Source: Lamellibrachia satsuma (lineage: Eukaryota > Annelida > Polychaeta > Sabellida > Siboglinidae). Taken from it: a DNA stretch of 64,000 bases. The position numbers were made by a program, and so were the translations under genes. The stretch is taken from positions 6,795,001 to 6,859,000 of the forward strand of contig BSQZ01000025.1 of NCBI GenBank assembly GCA_033239005.1. The letters are read 5' to 3'. The notes under the pieces are model-generated. The model was not told where the DNA came from. It was given only the letters and a program-made list of their open reading frames with translations, and searched no databases. Positions 21,230 to 33,510 of the stretch are shown one piece after another (position 1 is the first letter of the stretch; every line of letters starts with the position of its first letter).

Positions 21230-22540
21230 GCCATCAAAAGTTCTAATGTAGGTAGTGCAGGATAAAAAACATTGTATTATAAAAATGACAATACGTTTAC
21301 ATGTTCTTCTCAAATTAACACTTTGACATGCTTATGATGTTGTGCTTGTATAAATTACCAACATGCCTATGCACCTTCGTTTTATACAACAAATTAGTTT
21401 TATTGACTTCTGTCGCGAAAATAAGGTAACCATCGAAATAGAAAATTTGTGGGAAACTCGAGCAATTAAACAAGTTGGGTTAAATAGTTGTTTTAATGTT
21501 TTCTTCTTGATGTTGGGAAAACTTTTGGCTCAACAGATAATCCCATCCTTGTGAAATGATACGGTTCCTCCTCCCTCATACCGTTGCACATTATTGTGTG
21601 GAATATGTATTCGGCAGGAGGAGCCACTTGTCAGTAACAGTAAGGGATACTTATTTCTTCATCTATCCAAAGAGTTTATATAAAATGAAAAAACACATTT
21701 TCTAGTTAATTTACCTAACATTTGGATTCGAAAAGAAAACGAATGGCTGCTTAGTAAACGTTCCATGGTCCAGTTATCCCACAAGCAGATGAACAGCCTC
21801 TTCCGATCAACATCATCATCCTTAATTATGTAAACGATTTCAAATGATGAATGTATTTACGTATAACGTAAGATGAAAAACGTGCAATGAACGTTCTGCA
21901 AAAGTGACCGCTAGAGTAATGCTACGATAAAACATTTGGGAGTATAGTCAAAGATGACGCAAATAAACAACAGCCGGTTTTCTTCTCATACGCCCATATA
22001 CGAAGTAATATTTACTTCACGATAAATTGAGATTGTTTGTCGCTAGTGATCTCATGTCACTTTAGTTTGGTCCTACATAAAACATAAATAATGTTTACAG
22101 TAATACATGAATGTAAACATGAACATACGCTGGTGGTAATCACGCAGATATCACTACTTCAATATTCTTGCAGTAAACATATTTCATCACCCATGGTCGT
22201 TGACGAGCTGCTGCTCATCAACGTGTGCCTCGGCACGTCTCAGGTGCTTTCGACCAATGCACCAACTCATATATTTGACGAAACGCAGTTCATATAAACA
22301 CAATTGTATGTATATGTTCAATCATAATTCATTATTGAAACTGGGTTCAGTTTCAAATATGGATTTGTCACTAATTACGAGACAACATATTAACCAACGC
22401 AGAAGAACATTTCACAAATAACTCCGTCGGAAAGAGTTACGACATTAACGACTTCGTGTGTTCGATGTGAACGCGTCGATTCAACAGTAAGATGTCGTGA
22501 CGTCATGATGTTCTATTTTTATATATAATGCAGTATTCCA
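21230..22540. repeat. Segmental duplication block C, copy 1 (pairs with 28251-28845 plus 31906-32190)
   Basis: Shared phrases include AATAGAAAATTTGTGGGAAA and GTAAACGTTCCATGGTCCAG. The stretch ATGTATTTACGTATAACG (about 21850) is the uninterrupted version of the site where the pogo-like element sits in copy 2. A weak minus-strand frame in copy 2 is not conserved here, so no gene is called. Confidence 0.85.
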
Positions 22541-22544
22541 GGCG

Positions 22545-23076
22545 TTCAGAGTTTCGTGTAGCGCATTTTTTTGGAGTTGAACGCGGAAGTGTTGTCCGAC
22601 CTGGACATTCCTGCCAGATGCACGTTAGTTGGTTATTCAGTGGTACACCAAAGATAATGCACGCGCCAAGCTGGAACATAAAAACAAACCGAAAGTAAGC
22701 GTAAACACGTCACTCGCTGCATGTTGCTGCAAACATTGTTTACATCGTTTAAAAACAGGTATGATGGTGTTTGCACCATTACGTTAAAAGTTGTATGCAA
22801 AATTATGTTATTAAAATAGTAAAACAGTAATGCATTTTTAGCAATGTTTTTTTTTGTAGTTGTGTTGTAAAGAAAGCAAATCGTTACATTTATACAGCGT
22901 AAATGATTGCAGCGTCAACGACTATTGACGAAGTTAAATTGTGACACGTTTGGAATTGCATACATATATAATGCTTGTGCCGACTTGAAAGTTCTGTTCT
23001 TTCTAGCATTACCTATGTGGCATGTTTGTCTAGTCAAAAATAACGAACACACCAGATATACGGTGGCAGCAAGTAA
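22545..23076 (-). pseudogene. Block D secreted-type gene, copy 1, decayed
   Basis: Aligns with the intact gene at 41439-42017. The first-exon equivalent (23076-23053) has TTA in place of ATG and GTGTGT in place of the GTGAGT donor. The second-exon equivalent starts at 22716 after a preserved CAG acceptor. It keeps a hydrophobic stretch but reaches an in-frame TAA at 22635-22633, where the intact gene has lysine codons. Past it, the old frame is still readable (SRSDNTSAFNSKKMRYTK, about 22620-22565). Non-functional relic. Confidence 0.65.
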
Positions 23077-23224
23077 GGCGTTTGCAACGTTGAGCCGAGA
23101 GACTAAGTGTGATGAGTGATGATCAGATGCAAGATGACCGTCATATCGTGTGCTAGAAATACGGTAGAATGATCAACATAATATTCAAACTAGAAGTGTA
23201 CGTTAAGGATAATCCCAACTAGCT

Positions 23225-23464
<240 letters not shown>

Positions 23465-23799
23465 GAAGGAAAACAATAGTTTGTTTCACACGTGTACGTG
23501 TATGTGTGATAAGTGTTATATAAGGCGAGGTCATGTCCAGCACAGCTGAGGTAGTTCTGCAGGCTGAGGTGAACAGTTCACGAAGGAACAGGACGCGAAT
23601 GTGATAAACCAGCATTGTGTATTTAACCAAGTAGGGCAGTGAATGTAAACAGTGTGCATCGAACCTTATTACCGAGTGCCGACTGTTTACCTGCACACCC
23701 GGGCTTAGATGAATGGTTTGAGTGTGGACGAAAACAAAGGTTTAATTTGAAGTTAATCGGACATTGAGCCCTATATTTAGCCAAGGTTCGACCCAGTCG

Positions 23800-25250
23800 A
23801 TAAACCCACATCATCCCACGGGCCCGGCGCATGTCGCATGCAAGCTTATTTCCATTTATAATTCGACACACGTGTGCGTTACTTGAATGTTCTAGGTGTT
23901 AACATATGGTTCAGTACGCAGGCAGGGGCGTAGCTAGGTATATATTCATATGATAGCTTCTGGGTGCCCATTCAAAAAACAAGTTGTAATAATATGCAAT
24001 CTGGTGCATTTTGAAATCAATATAAAACTGTAAAAAGAACAAATACTCCTCCGGCAATGGAGACAAACACCATTCACCTACTCGACAGCCATACCTGGTA
24101 ATAGGTGCTTAATTATAACATTCAAATATACCAAAATCATTGCAAAACGACGACTGCCAAGTGTACTAAGAATCAATCCTAAAATTATATTAATATATAA
24201 ACACAAACCCTGTGAGTGCTAAACGACTGAACTGGTGGACGATGCATGTAGCATCCAATGTCGTCCTGGTGAACATGCGTCAAGGCCAATCCCGACAAGC
24301 GCTCATTTGTCCCCGTGGCGTCGCATGGCAGTAAATGACCGCTCTGCTGTGACGGTCGAGAGATACATCACTAGCAGTATCATGATTGTTGTATGCATGA
24401 TTGGGTACACCAAAAGAGTAAATTTCTGTATCGTGTAATCGAGTGTGTTGGGTTTCTTAGCGACATTCACCATCTCTTATATTGCTTTCCGTTTTTAAGC
24501 CGCCGCAGATCACACGTGTTCATGTCCTGCAAAAAGTGATCCACGAACGGCAGATATACTGCCTCTATTCAAGACTAGCTGGGCGTGTCAGTTATATCAG
24601 CGGACACGTTCTCACGGGCGGTGAATCTGTCTAGCGTCACTGCTCGGCGTGCTCGCCTCATTCCAAAATCTTCCCGCTTCCTGTCTACAGTACTGTCAAG
24701 AAAACAATGCAAAACTGCTATCTCCTGCTGTAGCTGGGCTAGTGTAGTGCCTGTCACTTTGACAGAAGTTACACTGTTTAGAATGTGACCAGAGGAAGCC
24801 GACTTTGGAGTTCTTGCTCAATTGTCACTAGTTTTATGATGTATTCAACAGTTTTAATGGACAACAAGTAGTATCTTGTTTTGCCTCCCCATGGTTTTCT
24901 GTTTGGTGGTTAAGGCACAACACTGTTGCCTTTTTTTCAAATTTTTGTATTATTGTTTTCATTAAATATCTCTGTTGGCTGGGTGTCATAAAACCCCGGT
25001 GTCATAAGATATTGTATAACCATAGGCCACATTATTTGTGAACATCTGTTATGGTTTTATCAGGACGACAAATGCGACACATTATGGACAATCTTTTCTA
25101 TATAATCTGGAGACAAGCATTTACGATGCCGTAATATGTTTAAAGTGTTGTATAGTTTACTCCTCTGTAGCCTAATATAATCGCTTATTATTAAGATTTT
25201 TCATATTTTTATGTGTGTTTTGATAGGTCCGTTGCATGGCGCCTCCCTAT
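23800..25250. repeat. Segmental duplication block E, copy 1 (pairs with 32310-33510)
   Basis: Shares GCACACGTGTGTCGAAT-type, AGCTGGGCGTGT and TTTTGCCTCCCCATG phrases with 32310-33510. Two minus-strand stretches look faintly coding: one around 23805-23870 (INGNKLACDM; INGNKLPCDM in the other copy) and one at 24575-24780 (AQLQQEIAVLHC). Neither keeps an open frame in both copies, so they are noted, not called as genes. Confidence 0.75.
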
Positions 25251-25411
25251 ATTCCAATTTGTTTCCATTTAGGTGTTAGTTAAAAATTACTGTACAGTCA
25301 CATAAATCCCGGTTTTGTTTGTTTGGGCCATCTCGAGAGTCGCCAGGGCCACAGTTTAATCAAAAGTCATGCGTTCCAACAGTTCCACCAAGCTGCAAAC
25401 GTACCAAACTT

Positions 25412-25860
25412 CGTATTGAAATTGTCGAAACACTGAGAGATTCATTTAAGTCCTTGCTCCACTGACTGTCCATTGGGATGGTAAATATCTTCTACAAATA
25501 ACAGGAAAAGAGAACGTGGACGGCTTATTATCCTAGTTTCCCAAAGACAAGAAGATTAGCGTTTAGGAGTGTTCTATTTGGGAAGAGGAATAGGTGATGA
25601 GATGGCCACAGCAGTAATGACATCAATCAAATTCTGGAACTTGGAAGACATGGTCAGAGCCATGTGTTTTAATACGATCGTGTCAACACTTTACACATAC
25701 GCGGTGAACTCATACAGGACACCCTGGGAACGGAGCTTCTTAGTTGAGGCTTTTGGAATTATATTTTCGAATTCGACCTACAAGCTTCCTCTGCTTGCTT
25801 CGATGGTCCGTGGCCCAGAGCATATTTATCAGATGCTCTCGTTTTATATTCAGTATAACT
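25412..25860. repeat. Segmental duplication block A', copy 2
   Basis: Second copy of 18245-18690; it begins the second unit of the tandem duplication. The 107-codon plus-strand frame here is not matched by an open frame in copy 1. Confidence 0.85.
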
Positions 25861-26209
25861 ACACAGTTAGCACACGTCGGCTGCTTCTATGACCAACTGC
25901 CCTAGTGTGAGAACAGACAAAAGTAAACATATATGTTCAAGAAAATATTCATGAACTCTTATATTCTTACTTGTGTTCGCGTGTGTGTGCGTGCGTGCAT
26001 AATACATAATGTATACATAATAAATTATAAGGACAATTTACCTTACCGACAATTTGACAGTTTTACTATAATGCCAAACCCGGACTTTGATAAAGTAATC
26101 CATTTTACTGCAATGCTATCTACACGACATATATGTGCTATCTGTACAACATATATGCAGTTCGTTTCGTCTGCCATGTCGCGAACACCGCTACAGCCGA
26201 TGACTGAGT

Positions 26210-26431
26210 CTACTGACGGCGATTCTTGAAGAGTTTGCAGTGATGTATACATTCTTCCTTCATATCGATGCATTCTTTCGGTGCAGGTTCCTGCGCATCC
26301 CTGACAGGGCATTTTATGCGAACGCAAATCAGAAACATTTGATCACACAGGGCGATACACCTCTTATATGTCATAACTTCGTTTGTTGTGGCGACAGCGA
26401 TGGACGCGACGAGCAGAAAGCACACCTTGAG
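26210..26431 (-). CDS. Hairpin peptide gene 3, exon 2 (best-supported member)
   Basis: 73 codons then stop, entering in phase 0 after TTTGTTTAG. Signal-peptide core (C-F-L-L-V-A-S-I-A-V-A), then seven cysteines spaced x3, x6, x4, x12, x6, x3, a Q-E-P-A-P loop and a basic K-N-R-R-Q end. With exon 1 (26543-26554) and a 111-base intron it gives a complete 77-residue secreted-type peptide: start codon, consensus donor, acceptor and stop are all present. It is the only member with a compact, fully intact structure. Role unknown. The even charge distribution and the laddered cysteines suggest a stable extracellular two-helix scaffold, and the unpaired fourth cysteine could link two molecules. Confidence 0.75.
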   Translation of the reverse strand, partial: LKVCFLLVASIAVATTNEVMTYKRCIALCDQMFLICVRIKCPVRDAQEPAPKECIDMKEECIHHCKLFKNRRQ

Positions 26432-26542
26432 CTAAACAAAACAAGAACGGGCATCCTCTAAAAATACCTGCATATGAAGTATCACACATATTCAAACATG
26501 CACATTTAAAGGTGACATATTATCGCCAGCTAGACAACTTAC

Positions 26543-26554
26543 GAGTGTAGTCAT
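26543..26554 (-). CDS. Hairpin gene 3, exon 1
   Basis: Four codons from ATG (26554-26552), directly followed by consensus donor GTAAGT (26542-26537), phase 0. A conserved 3-codon upstream frame (ATGCACATTTAG) precedes it in both gene 2 and gene 3. The exon is very small, but its sequence, phase and the intron length are identical in the paralogue. Confidence 0.65.
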
Positions 26555-26815
26555 TGTGCCAGTTGTATTGAAAGGCGACCCGGCAAATTCAGCGTCAGTC
26601 TTCTAAATGTGCATAGTTAAATTAAATCCTGCATGTGAAGGGTCATCGACGAAGATCGTTGACCATGCGAAGTGTTGACTCCTAACAAATTTTACATTTG
26701 TGTTAGACAACGCGCGACACAGTATTACATTGTTTGTCTTATGTGTAACCAACACTAAAGAACGCCATCAAAAGTTGTAATGTAGGTAGCGCAGGAAAAA
26801 AACATGGTATTATAA

Positions 26816-28250
26816 TCGTCGTCGTTCGTCCATCGCGAAGCTCTGAGAACCACTTACGTCATCCTGGGTTTGAGAGGGCTGAATTGATATGTGAGTACGC
26901 AGGTGGCTGAAGAGGCCAATCTGCGCCTGGAAGGTTCTCTCACCATAGAAGAGTGTTTTCGGCAGCCGGTGGTCTGGCATTCGAGCTACATGGCCAGCCC
27001 ATCGTAACTGAGACTGCATCAGCTAGAGCAAGGACCTCAGAGTCAGGGATATTGTCCTGCCACTTGATGTTGAGGAGTCTTCTGTGGTTGTGGTTGTGTG
27101 GAAGTGATTAAACTTCCTGGCGTGACGTTGATACCCTGTCCACGTTTCACAGGCATAAAGCAGCGTGGGGAGTACTATTGCCCTTTACACCTTCAGTTTG
27201 GTCTATAGACTAATGCCACTTCTGTTCCAGACTTTGGCGCGTAGCCTGCCGAAGGCTGTGCTGGCTTTCGCGATCCTGGTGTCGATTTCGTCGTCAATGA
27301 CAACGTTTTGGGAAAGCGTGTGCCTAAGTATGTGAATCTGTTTACCACGCTCAGTATTTAGCAGTTGGCTGTGACGCTGTGCTCAATGTACGGTTTCCCT
27401 GGAGCGCTATGCATTTCTTCAGGGCATCCTTCAGCATTGCGGAGAACATTAGACAGAACATTGACGGTGCTAGGACGCATCCTTGTTTCTCATCGTTTGT
27501 GACAGGGAAAGGCTCAAATGTATCATCGTTATCCTGAACCCATGCTTGCTGCCATCATGGAATTGTTTCACCATGGCGATGACCTTCCGTGGGCAGCCGT
27601 ACTTGAACATGATCCTCCACAGGCCTTCACGACTGATTGTGTAGAAGTTCTTGGACATATCAACGTAGAACTTCCGTGGACAGCCGTACTTGAACATGAT
27701 CGTCCACAGGCCCTCACGACTGACAGTGTCGAAGGCCTTGGTCAGATCGACGGATAACTTCCGTGGACAGCCGTACTTGGACATGATCCTCCACAGGCCC
27801 TCACGACTGACAGTGTCGAAGGTCTTGGACAGATCGACGTAGAACTTCCGTGGACAGCCGTACTTGGACATGATCCTCCACAGGCCCTCACGGCTGACAG
27901 TGTCGAAGGTCTTGGACAGATCGACGTAGAACTTCCGTGGACAGCCGTACTTGGACATGATCCTCCACAGGCCCTCACGGCTGACAGTGTCGAAGGTCTT
28001 GGACAGATCGACGGATAACTTCCGTGGACAGCCGTACTTGGACATGATCCTCCACAGGCCCTCACGACTGACAGTGTCGAAGTTCTTGGACAGATCGACG
28101 TAAGTGGAGAAAAGGTCTGCATTTTGTTCCTGATATTTCTCTTGAAGCTGTCTTGTCGTGCGGACCAAAGGTGGACGAATTGCCCAGGAGGAACACGACA
28201 TGTCCCCCAACAGAACAGAGGTGCCACCCTCCCTGAGAAACCCATACACC
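26816..28250 (-). mobile_element. 5'-truncated LINE inserted after the segmental duplication
   Basis: Flanked by near-identical 12-13 base direct repeats (ATGGTATTATAA left, ATGTATTATAA right). The uninterrupted site is kept in copy 1 at about 21270. The 3' end lies at 26816 with a CGA-type trinucleotide tail. On the minus strand: RQLQEKYQEQNADLFSTYVD (about 28135-28100), the RT block VDLSKTFDTVSREGLWRIMS amplified about six times, a short FHDGSKHGF segment (about 27550), then QLRWAGHVARMPDHRLPKTL (about 27010-26950) near the end. RT motifs with the catalytic Asp pair are not intact. Dead copy. Confidence 0.88.
27585..28105 (-). repeat. 87-bp in-frame tandem array inside LINE RT, about 6 copies
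   Basis: Period 87 (29 codons). Each unit encodes VDLSKTFDTVSREGLWRIMS followed by KYGCPRKFY, which is the first catalytic-Asp block of the RT palm. The array stays open on the minus strand for a 259-codon frame. Variants include KTF/KNF/KAF and KFY/KLS. The first Asp motif of the polymerase is therefore present six times in one open frame. Confidence 0.92.
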
Positions 28251-28845
28251 CATGTATTATAAAAATGACAATACGTTTATATGTTCTTATCAAATTAACA
28301 CTTGGACATATTTGTGATGTTATGCTTGCATCACTTACTAACTTGCTTATGCACGTTCGTTTTATACAAGACATTCACTTTGTTGACTTCTGTCGTAACC
28401 ATCGAAATAGAAAATTTGTGGGAAACTCGACCAATTAAAAAAATTTGCTTATATAGTTGTTCTAATGCTTTCTTCTTCAAATGTTGGGAAAACATTTGGC
28501 TGAACAGATAGTCCCATCGCAATGAGGTAATATGATTCATCTTCCCTTATAGCTTTACAACTTATCTTGTGGTATATATATATTCGGCAGACGGAGCCAC
28601 TTGTCCGAACAGTAGCGAAACAATTTCCAGAATAATGTGGGATCTTTTTTTCTTCATCTGTGCAAACAATTATATAAAAAGAAAAAAACATATTCTATTT
28701 AATTTACCACATGAATTCAAAATGCAAACGAATGCTTAGTAAACGTTCCATGGTCCAGTTATCCCACACGCAGATGAACAGTCTCTTCCGATCAACATAC
28801 ATCATCCATAGTTATGTAAACGATTTCAAACCATGAATGTATTTA
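28251..28845. repeat. Segmental duplication block C', left part
   Basis: Resumes homology with block C (from about 21275) immediately after the LINE and breaks off at the TA where the pogo-like element is inserted. Block C' continues at 31906. Confidence 0.85.
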
Positions 28846-29144
28846 GGGGAGAGTTGTCGGGATTGGGACCTCTAACGATAAACTTGAATATAAACGCGAA
28901 AACAAATGTAATTGATGTAAACAATATACTAACATAGAGTTTATATTTTATTTTCAAAAAGCTATTAATCACAAGAACATCATTGATGAATTTAGAGAAA
29001 AAAAATATTTAAAATAAATTACAAAACGGTCCAATGTCTTCGATTGGACCAAAAGTAAAATTAGTATATATAGGACTAAGCATAATTATGAAGTGATACA
29101 TAAGTAACATATAGTGTTCATTATAATAAATTATAATTATATAT

Positions 29145-29295
29145 ATTATATGTCTTCTTCGACTGGACAAACAAACAAATTATTATTAGTTAAATACAAT
29201 ATACTAATAAATAATGTTCATAATCTTTGTAGTTCCATCCACCCTACACAATGTCCCATGTCTTTTTCGACTGGACAAACAAACAAATTATGTAG
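29145..29295. repeat. Direct repeat inside pogo-like element
   Basis: The phrase ACTGGACAAACAAACAAATT occurs at about 29161 and 29268, with flanking TGTCTT and TCGACTGGAC. Subterminal repeats of this kind are common in such transposons. Confidence 0.6.
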
Positions 29296-29319
29296 ACCAA
29301 ACTTTTAATTAATACGTGA

Positions 29320-30400
29320 GTAAAACGATCTGCCGGACACCGTGAAGTCCACAGTACGACTCTTCGCGGATGACTGCCTGCTCTATCGGGAGGTCCGCTC
29401 TTTCTAGATCACCTCACCCTGCAGTCCGACTTCAAGAACCTCGAGGAATGAGAAGCCTGGTGGGGGATGCGCTTCAATGAACAGAAGTGCTACGTCCTCT
29501 CCACCAAACCCAGATCACACTTCTACTATAGACTTAGGGGTACCATTCTCAAACATGTAGAGCAAAACTCTTACATCGGCATTGAGATCTCTGCCGACCT
29601 GAAGAAGGCAACGCACATCACCGGCCTGGGCAAGAAAGCTGGATCAACGCTGGGCTTCTTACGCCGGAATCTCCGGAACTGCCCTCAGGAGTGTCGACGC
29701 CTTGCGTACATCGTTCTCGTTAGATCCACCCTGGAATATGGGGCGGTAGTGTGGGACCCTTACCTCAAACAAGATTCGGAAAAGCTTGAACGCATTCAAC
29801 GTCAGGCTGCACGCTTCATCATTAGAGACTACAGATCTCGGGAACCTGGATGCATTGGCAGGATGCTTGACTTCATCGACCTCCCACCCTTGGAAGAACG
29901 ACGCAAGCAACTTAGGCTCTCAAAGCTGTACAATATAGCAAAAGGCCTGGTCCCAGCCCTACCTGCTGACGCCTTCCTCACAGCAGCCAATATAAATAGA
30001 CGTAGGATCCGACCCGGCCACCACCTACGAGGGGTATGAAACTCACAACATTATAAAAAGTCAAGCAAACAACAACAGCCGCTGCTTCAAAATACCAAGA
30101 CTGACCAATATAGAGGCTCATTCTTTGTAAAGACCGTCATCGAACGGAACACCCTTACATATGACATCACCAACCTGCTCACACCCAACGGCTTTTCGTC
30201 TGCAGTTGGGAGGCAGAAGGTTGCATTAAACGTCTAGCAACCTTCTCCATGCTTTTATTCTTTTAACTATGTTTTATAAAGTATTTTATTTTATATTATA
30301 TTCATCCGAATGCGCTGCGTTCACCCCAAACGTCACATTAATAGCCGTGATCGGCTTCTGTGATGCACCCACATACAACAACTGCAGTGGGATATTCAGA
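29320..30400 (+). pseudogene. LINE fragment nested in the pogo-like element
   Basis: Starts in the RT palm with VRLFADDCLLYREV (about 29350-29390). After a frame change it gives a 190-codon open frame (29467-30039) with RFNEQKCYVLSTKPRSH, GLGKKAGSTLGFLRRNLRNC, STLEYGAVVWDPYL and ERIQRQAARFI. A further C-terminal piece (YDITNLLTPNGFSSA) ends at the TAG at 30234-30236. This is the thumb and C-terminal part of a jockey/CR1-like LINE. The exact 3' end is uncertain (about 30300-30400). Confidence 0.85.
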
Positions 30401-30448
30401 TTCAGTGTTCGTTAGAAACATAAAATTAATCAATAGTCATATGAAATG

Positions 30449-31290
30449 TTAATGCATTATGCCTGGGTAGATGTTACCATTGTACAAAATGGTGCGCCAT
30501 TGACCAGTTCTGCAGCCTTCGATGTCCTTGATGAGCTGCAATCGACTAGGTTTGGGTGGATCAGAACTGTTGTGTGCTCTCGACTGAGTTGCAGTGGTCT
30601 TAGAAGTACTGGGCTCTTGGGTGGGTGTAGGCCTAGTAGGCGCAGCTATCTCCGGTCCGACTTTGCTTTGTTTAGTTAGTTTCTTTCTTCGGTGGGCATA
30701 ACTCTGGTACAGCTTCCATGACAACAGCTGTCAGTGCTGGAGCTGCAACAACTGGTGTCAGAGGTGGCGTAGGGTTGTGCTCTTCTACAGCTTCCGTGAA
30801 TGCATTAGTTACTGAAGTCGGAGTCTTGGAATACGTATATGGTCAATGATCAAAGACCTGCTTTCCTGAATGCCGCTTTTCTGTACGCCACATTAAGAAT
30901 TTCGGCGACTTGCCACATGGTCACTGCTCTGCCTACATGTTCTCTCATCCACATCCTCTCATCCACATCATCAACGCATCATTTCGAAACGGTCCGAAAA
31001 AGGCCCCGTCCAAAGTATGGAATCGGTGAGTCATGTGTGGCGGAAGTGAAACCATATGACCACTCCAGCTTCCCGAGCCATATCAGTTGCAACCAAATTC
31101 TTTGTGTGTGTCACGTGGCTATCGAGTATGAGCACAACAGTTGGTTTAACAAAATTGACGAAATGTCAAAGCCAAGTAACAAACCCCTCATTGGACATCC
31201 AGTCTTTGTCCCCGGAGCTCCAACATTTGTCAACTCTATTTTCATCCTCTTCCGTTTATATATGACCATTGGCACTAAATTTATGTAAAC
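30449..31290 (-). pseudogene. pogo-like transposase, C-terminal half, decayed
   Basis: On the minus strand near 31155-31060 reads KPTVVLILDSHVTHTKNL followed by MAREAGVVI, the second-Asp block of DDE transposases of the pogo/jerky group. At about 30935-30850, HVGRAVTMWQVAEILNVAYRKA closes the catalytic domain. A Thr/Ser/Pro-rich tail follows (30724-30449). Stops and frame changes interrupt it, and no N-terminal DNA-binding domain was recognised in 31290-31900. Confidence 0.7.
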
Positions 31291-31905
31291 CCTAAAATAA
31301 AGTCTTTGTTAGTCCGAAACAATGTAAATTTACCTGTGACCAAATGTGTTATGTTACAAGTTCCCTCGATTGGACCACTTAGCAGCTTCCTTTATTTGCA
31401 TTATTATAATGGCTCCCTTGTCTAATATTACTTTATGGTAATCAATAAACTGTGTCGGAATAATTACACGCATATAATGATGGCATACCCTTATGTGAGT
31501 CACTGGTCCAATTGTGGCAACTGCATTGGTCCAATCGTGGACTTTCACGTGTTAAAAATATTGCCTTGTCATCACAAGCAGACGACATAAACTTTAAAAT
31601 TCTTATTATCGCCTCATACGTTGGGCTCCTATACTCTTGGTGGACACACATTTTCGCCTTTAAATATGACCAAGGGTGCTGTACTCATGACTGATCACGG
31701 CCTGATTATTAAGTCGGGGACATAGAAAACATACTTTCGGTGATAAATATTTAAAAAGTACTGCTATTTCATCGAAACTTAATGTGTCATCCGAAATGCC
31801 ACTGATGAATGACATAATCGAGACAGGATGCTGCGGTATACAGTAATATGGAATATATAGCACTGGTCCGATTAAGGAACTAGGCCAATCCCGGCAACTC
31901 TCCCC

Positions 31906-32190
31906 TACGTATAACGTAAGATAAAAAACGTGCATTGAACTTTCTTTAAAAGTGATCAGTAGATTAATGTCATGATTAAACATTTGAACCAACGTCCTGT
32001 TTCCCCGACAAGTCCATATATAATACAACGTCGACAAATGTCGACCCCTTTAACGGAAGCAAACAACATCCGGGTTTCTTCTCATACGACCACATACGAA
32101 GTAATATTTATTTCACAATAAATTGAGATTGTTTGTCGCTAGGTGTACGCAAAGTTATCTTTTTAAAATAATACCACGAGCGCCATTATT
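31906..32190. repeat. Segmental duplication block C', right part
   Basis: Continues homology with about 21856-22060 (ACGTATAACGTAAGAT, TTCTTCTCATACG, AATTGAGATTGTTTGTCGCT) directly after the pogo-like element. Confidence 0.85.
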
Positions 32191-32309
32191 TGGTTTTTCA
32201 GTGGTACACTCAAAATAATGCCTGCAGCAAGTTATAAAACAAAAAACAAACCGAAAATAACAGTAAACAAGTCATTCGTTATATGCTGCTGCATTGTTTG
32301 CCTACATCT

Positions 32310-33510
32310 ACCACGGGCCCAGAGCATGTCGCATGGAAGCTTATTGCCATTGATGATTTGACACACGTGTGCGTTACTTCTAGGTGTTAACATATGGTTC
32401 AAAACACAGGCAGTGGCGTAGTTAGGTTTATATTCATATAGAAGCACAAATCTAAAAGAGGGTATGGATGTTATTTTTTTAAACAAACTTTAATAATTTG
32501 CAATCTGGTGCATTGTGAAGTCAAAATAATTTTTTAAAAGAATCCTCAGGAAATAGAGATGACCATGACCCACCTACTCGATTTAATGATAACAATCAAA
32601 TAAACATAATCATTACAAAACGATGATGACTATATATGTACTAAGAATCAGTCTTAATAATTATATTAATAACAAACGTAAATCCTTTGCAATGATAACA
32701 ACAGTTAATCATATCCATGTGTAACAGCCATTTACAAATGTGTAGGCAATGATAACGGTAAAAAGTGTCTACTACGCAGATCACATATGTTCGGCGAACG
32801 GCCGATACACTGCCCTCATTGAATACTAGCTGGGCGTGTTAGTTGTATCAGCGGGCACGTTCTCACGGATGATGTCTCGTCTACCGTCTTTGCTCGGCTT
32901 GCTTGCCTCACTCCCATATCTTCCTGCTCGGCCTGCTCGCCTCACTCCCATATCTTCCTGCTGACTCAACAGCACTGTCAAGGGAAGAATGCATTCCATA
33001 CTTCAGGGGCAGTCCTCTCCTGCTGCAGCTGGGCGATAGTAGTGCTTGCCACGTTGACAGAGGTTACACTGTTTGGACTGTAGGAATGTGGTCAGAGGAA
33101 GCCGACTATTATGTGGTCAGAGGAAGCCGACTATTATGTGGTCAGAGGAAGCCGACTATTATGGACATGCTCAGTGGTCACTAGTTTTAGGATGTGTTCA
33201 GCAGTTTGATAGAAAATAAGTACCATCTTGTTTTGCCTCCCCATGTTTTTGTGTTTGATGTTTAAGGCACAGCACTGTTTCCTTTTACTTTTTTATCCCA
33301 GTGTTTTTTTTTAATATCACTTTTGGCTGCCGAACTTGGTGTCATAACACCCTGTATAATCAAAGGCCAAATTGTTTGTGAATATCTCTTATAGTTTTGT
33401 CAGATCGACAAATGCGACACATTCTGGACAAGATTTTCTGCACAATCTGGAGATTAGCATTCAAGAGGCCATAATATGTTTAAAGTGCTGCACGGTTTAC
33501 TCTTCTGTGT
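32310..33510. repeat. Segmental duplication block E', copy 2
   Basis: Second copy of 23800-25250. It contains a local 44-bp direct repeat (GCTCGGC-TGCTTGCCTCACTCCCATATCTTCCT) at about 32892-32965. Confidence 0.75.
33085..33165. repeat. 25-bp direct repeat, 3 copies
   Basis: GTGGTCAGAGGAAGCCGACT with TATTAT, three tandem copies in block E'. Block E (24785) has a single copy. Confidence 0.88.

Larger units (their letters stand above)
20430..21230. repeat. Segmental duplication block B, copy 1 (pairs with 26040-26800)
   Basis: Matches 26040-26800 over most of its length, including hairpin gene 2 against gene 3, the 111-base intron and the upstream CATGTGAAGGGTCATCGACG segment. This is the block that duplicated the peptide gene. 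Confidence 0.9.
28846..31905 (-). mobile_element. pogo-like (Tc1/mariner superfamily) DNA transposon with nested LINE
   Basis: 3060 bases between TA duplications (28844-28845 and 31906-31907). The 21-base terminal inverted repeats GGGGAGAGTTG(T/C)CGGGATTGG differ at one base. Paralogous block C shows the empty site with a single TA. GGTCCAAT motifs recur near both ends and could be transposase sites. It carries decayed pogo-type transposase on the minus strand (30449-31290) and a LINE inserted at about 29320. The insertion postdates the segmental duplication. Confidence 0.88.

Noticed and set aside
24575..24757. Minus-strand exon with AQLQQEIAVLHC
   Set aside because: The duplicate at 32830-33070 has stops and a different length in this frame; coding use is not supported.
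28331..28540. 69-codon minus-strand frame in block C'
   Set aside because: The block C copy at 21350-21555 is frameshifted and stopped; no splice signals or signal peptide are evident.
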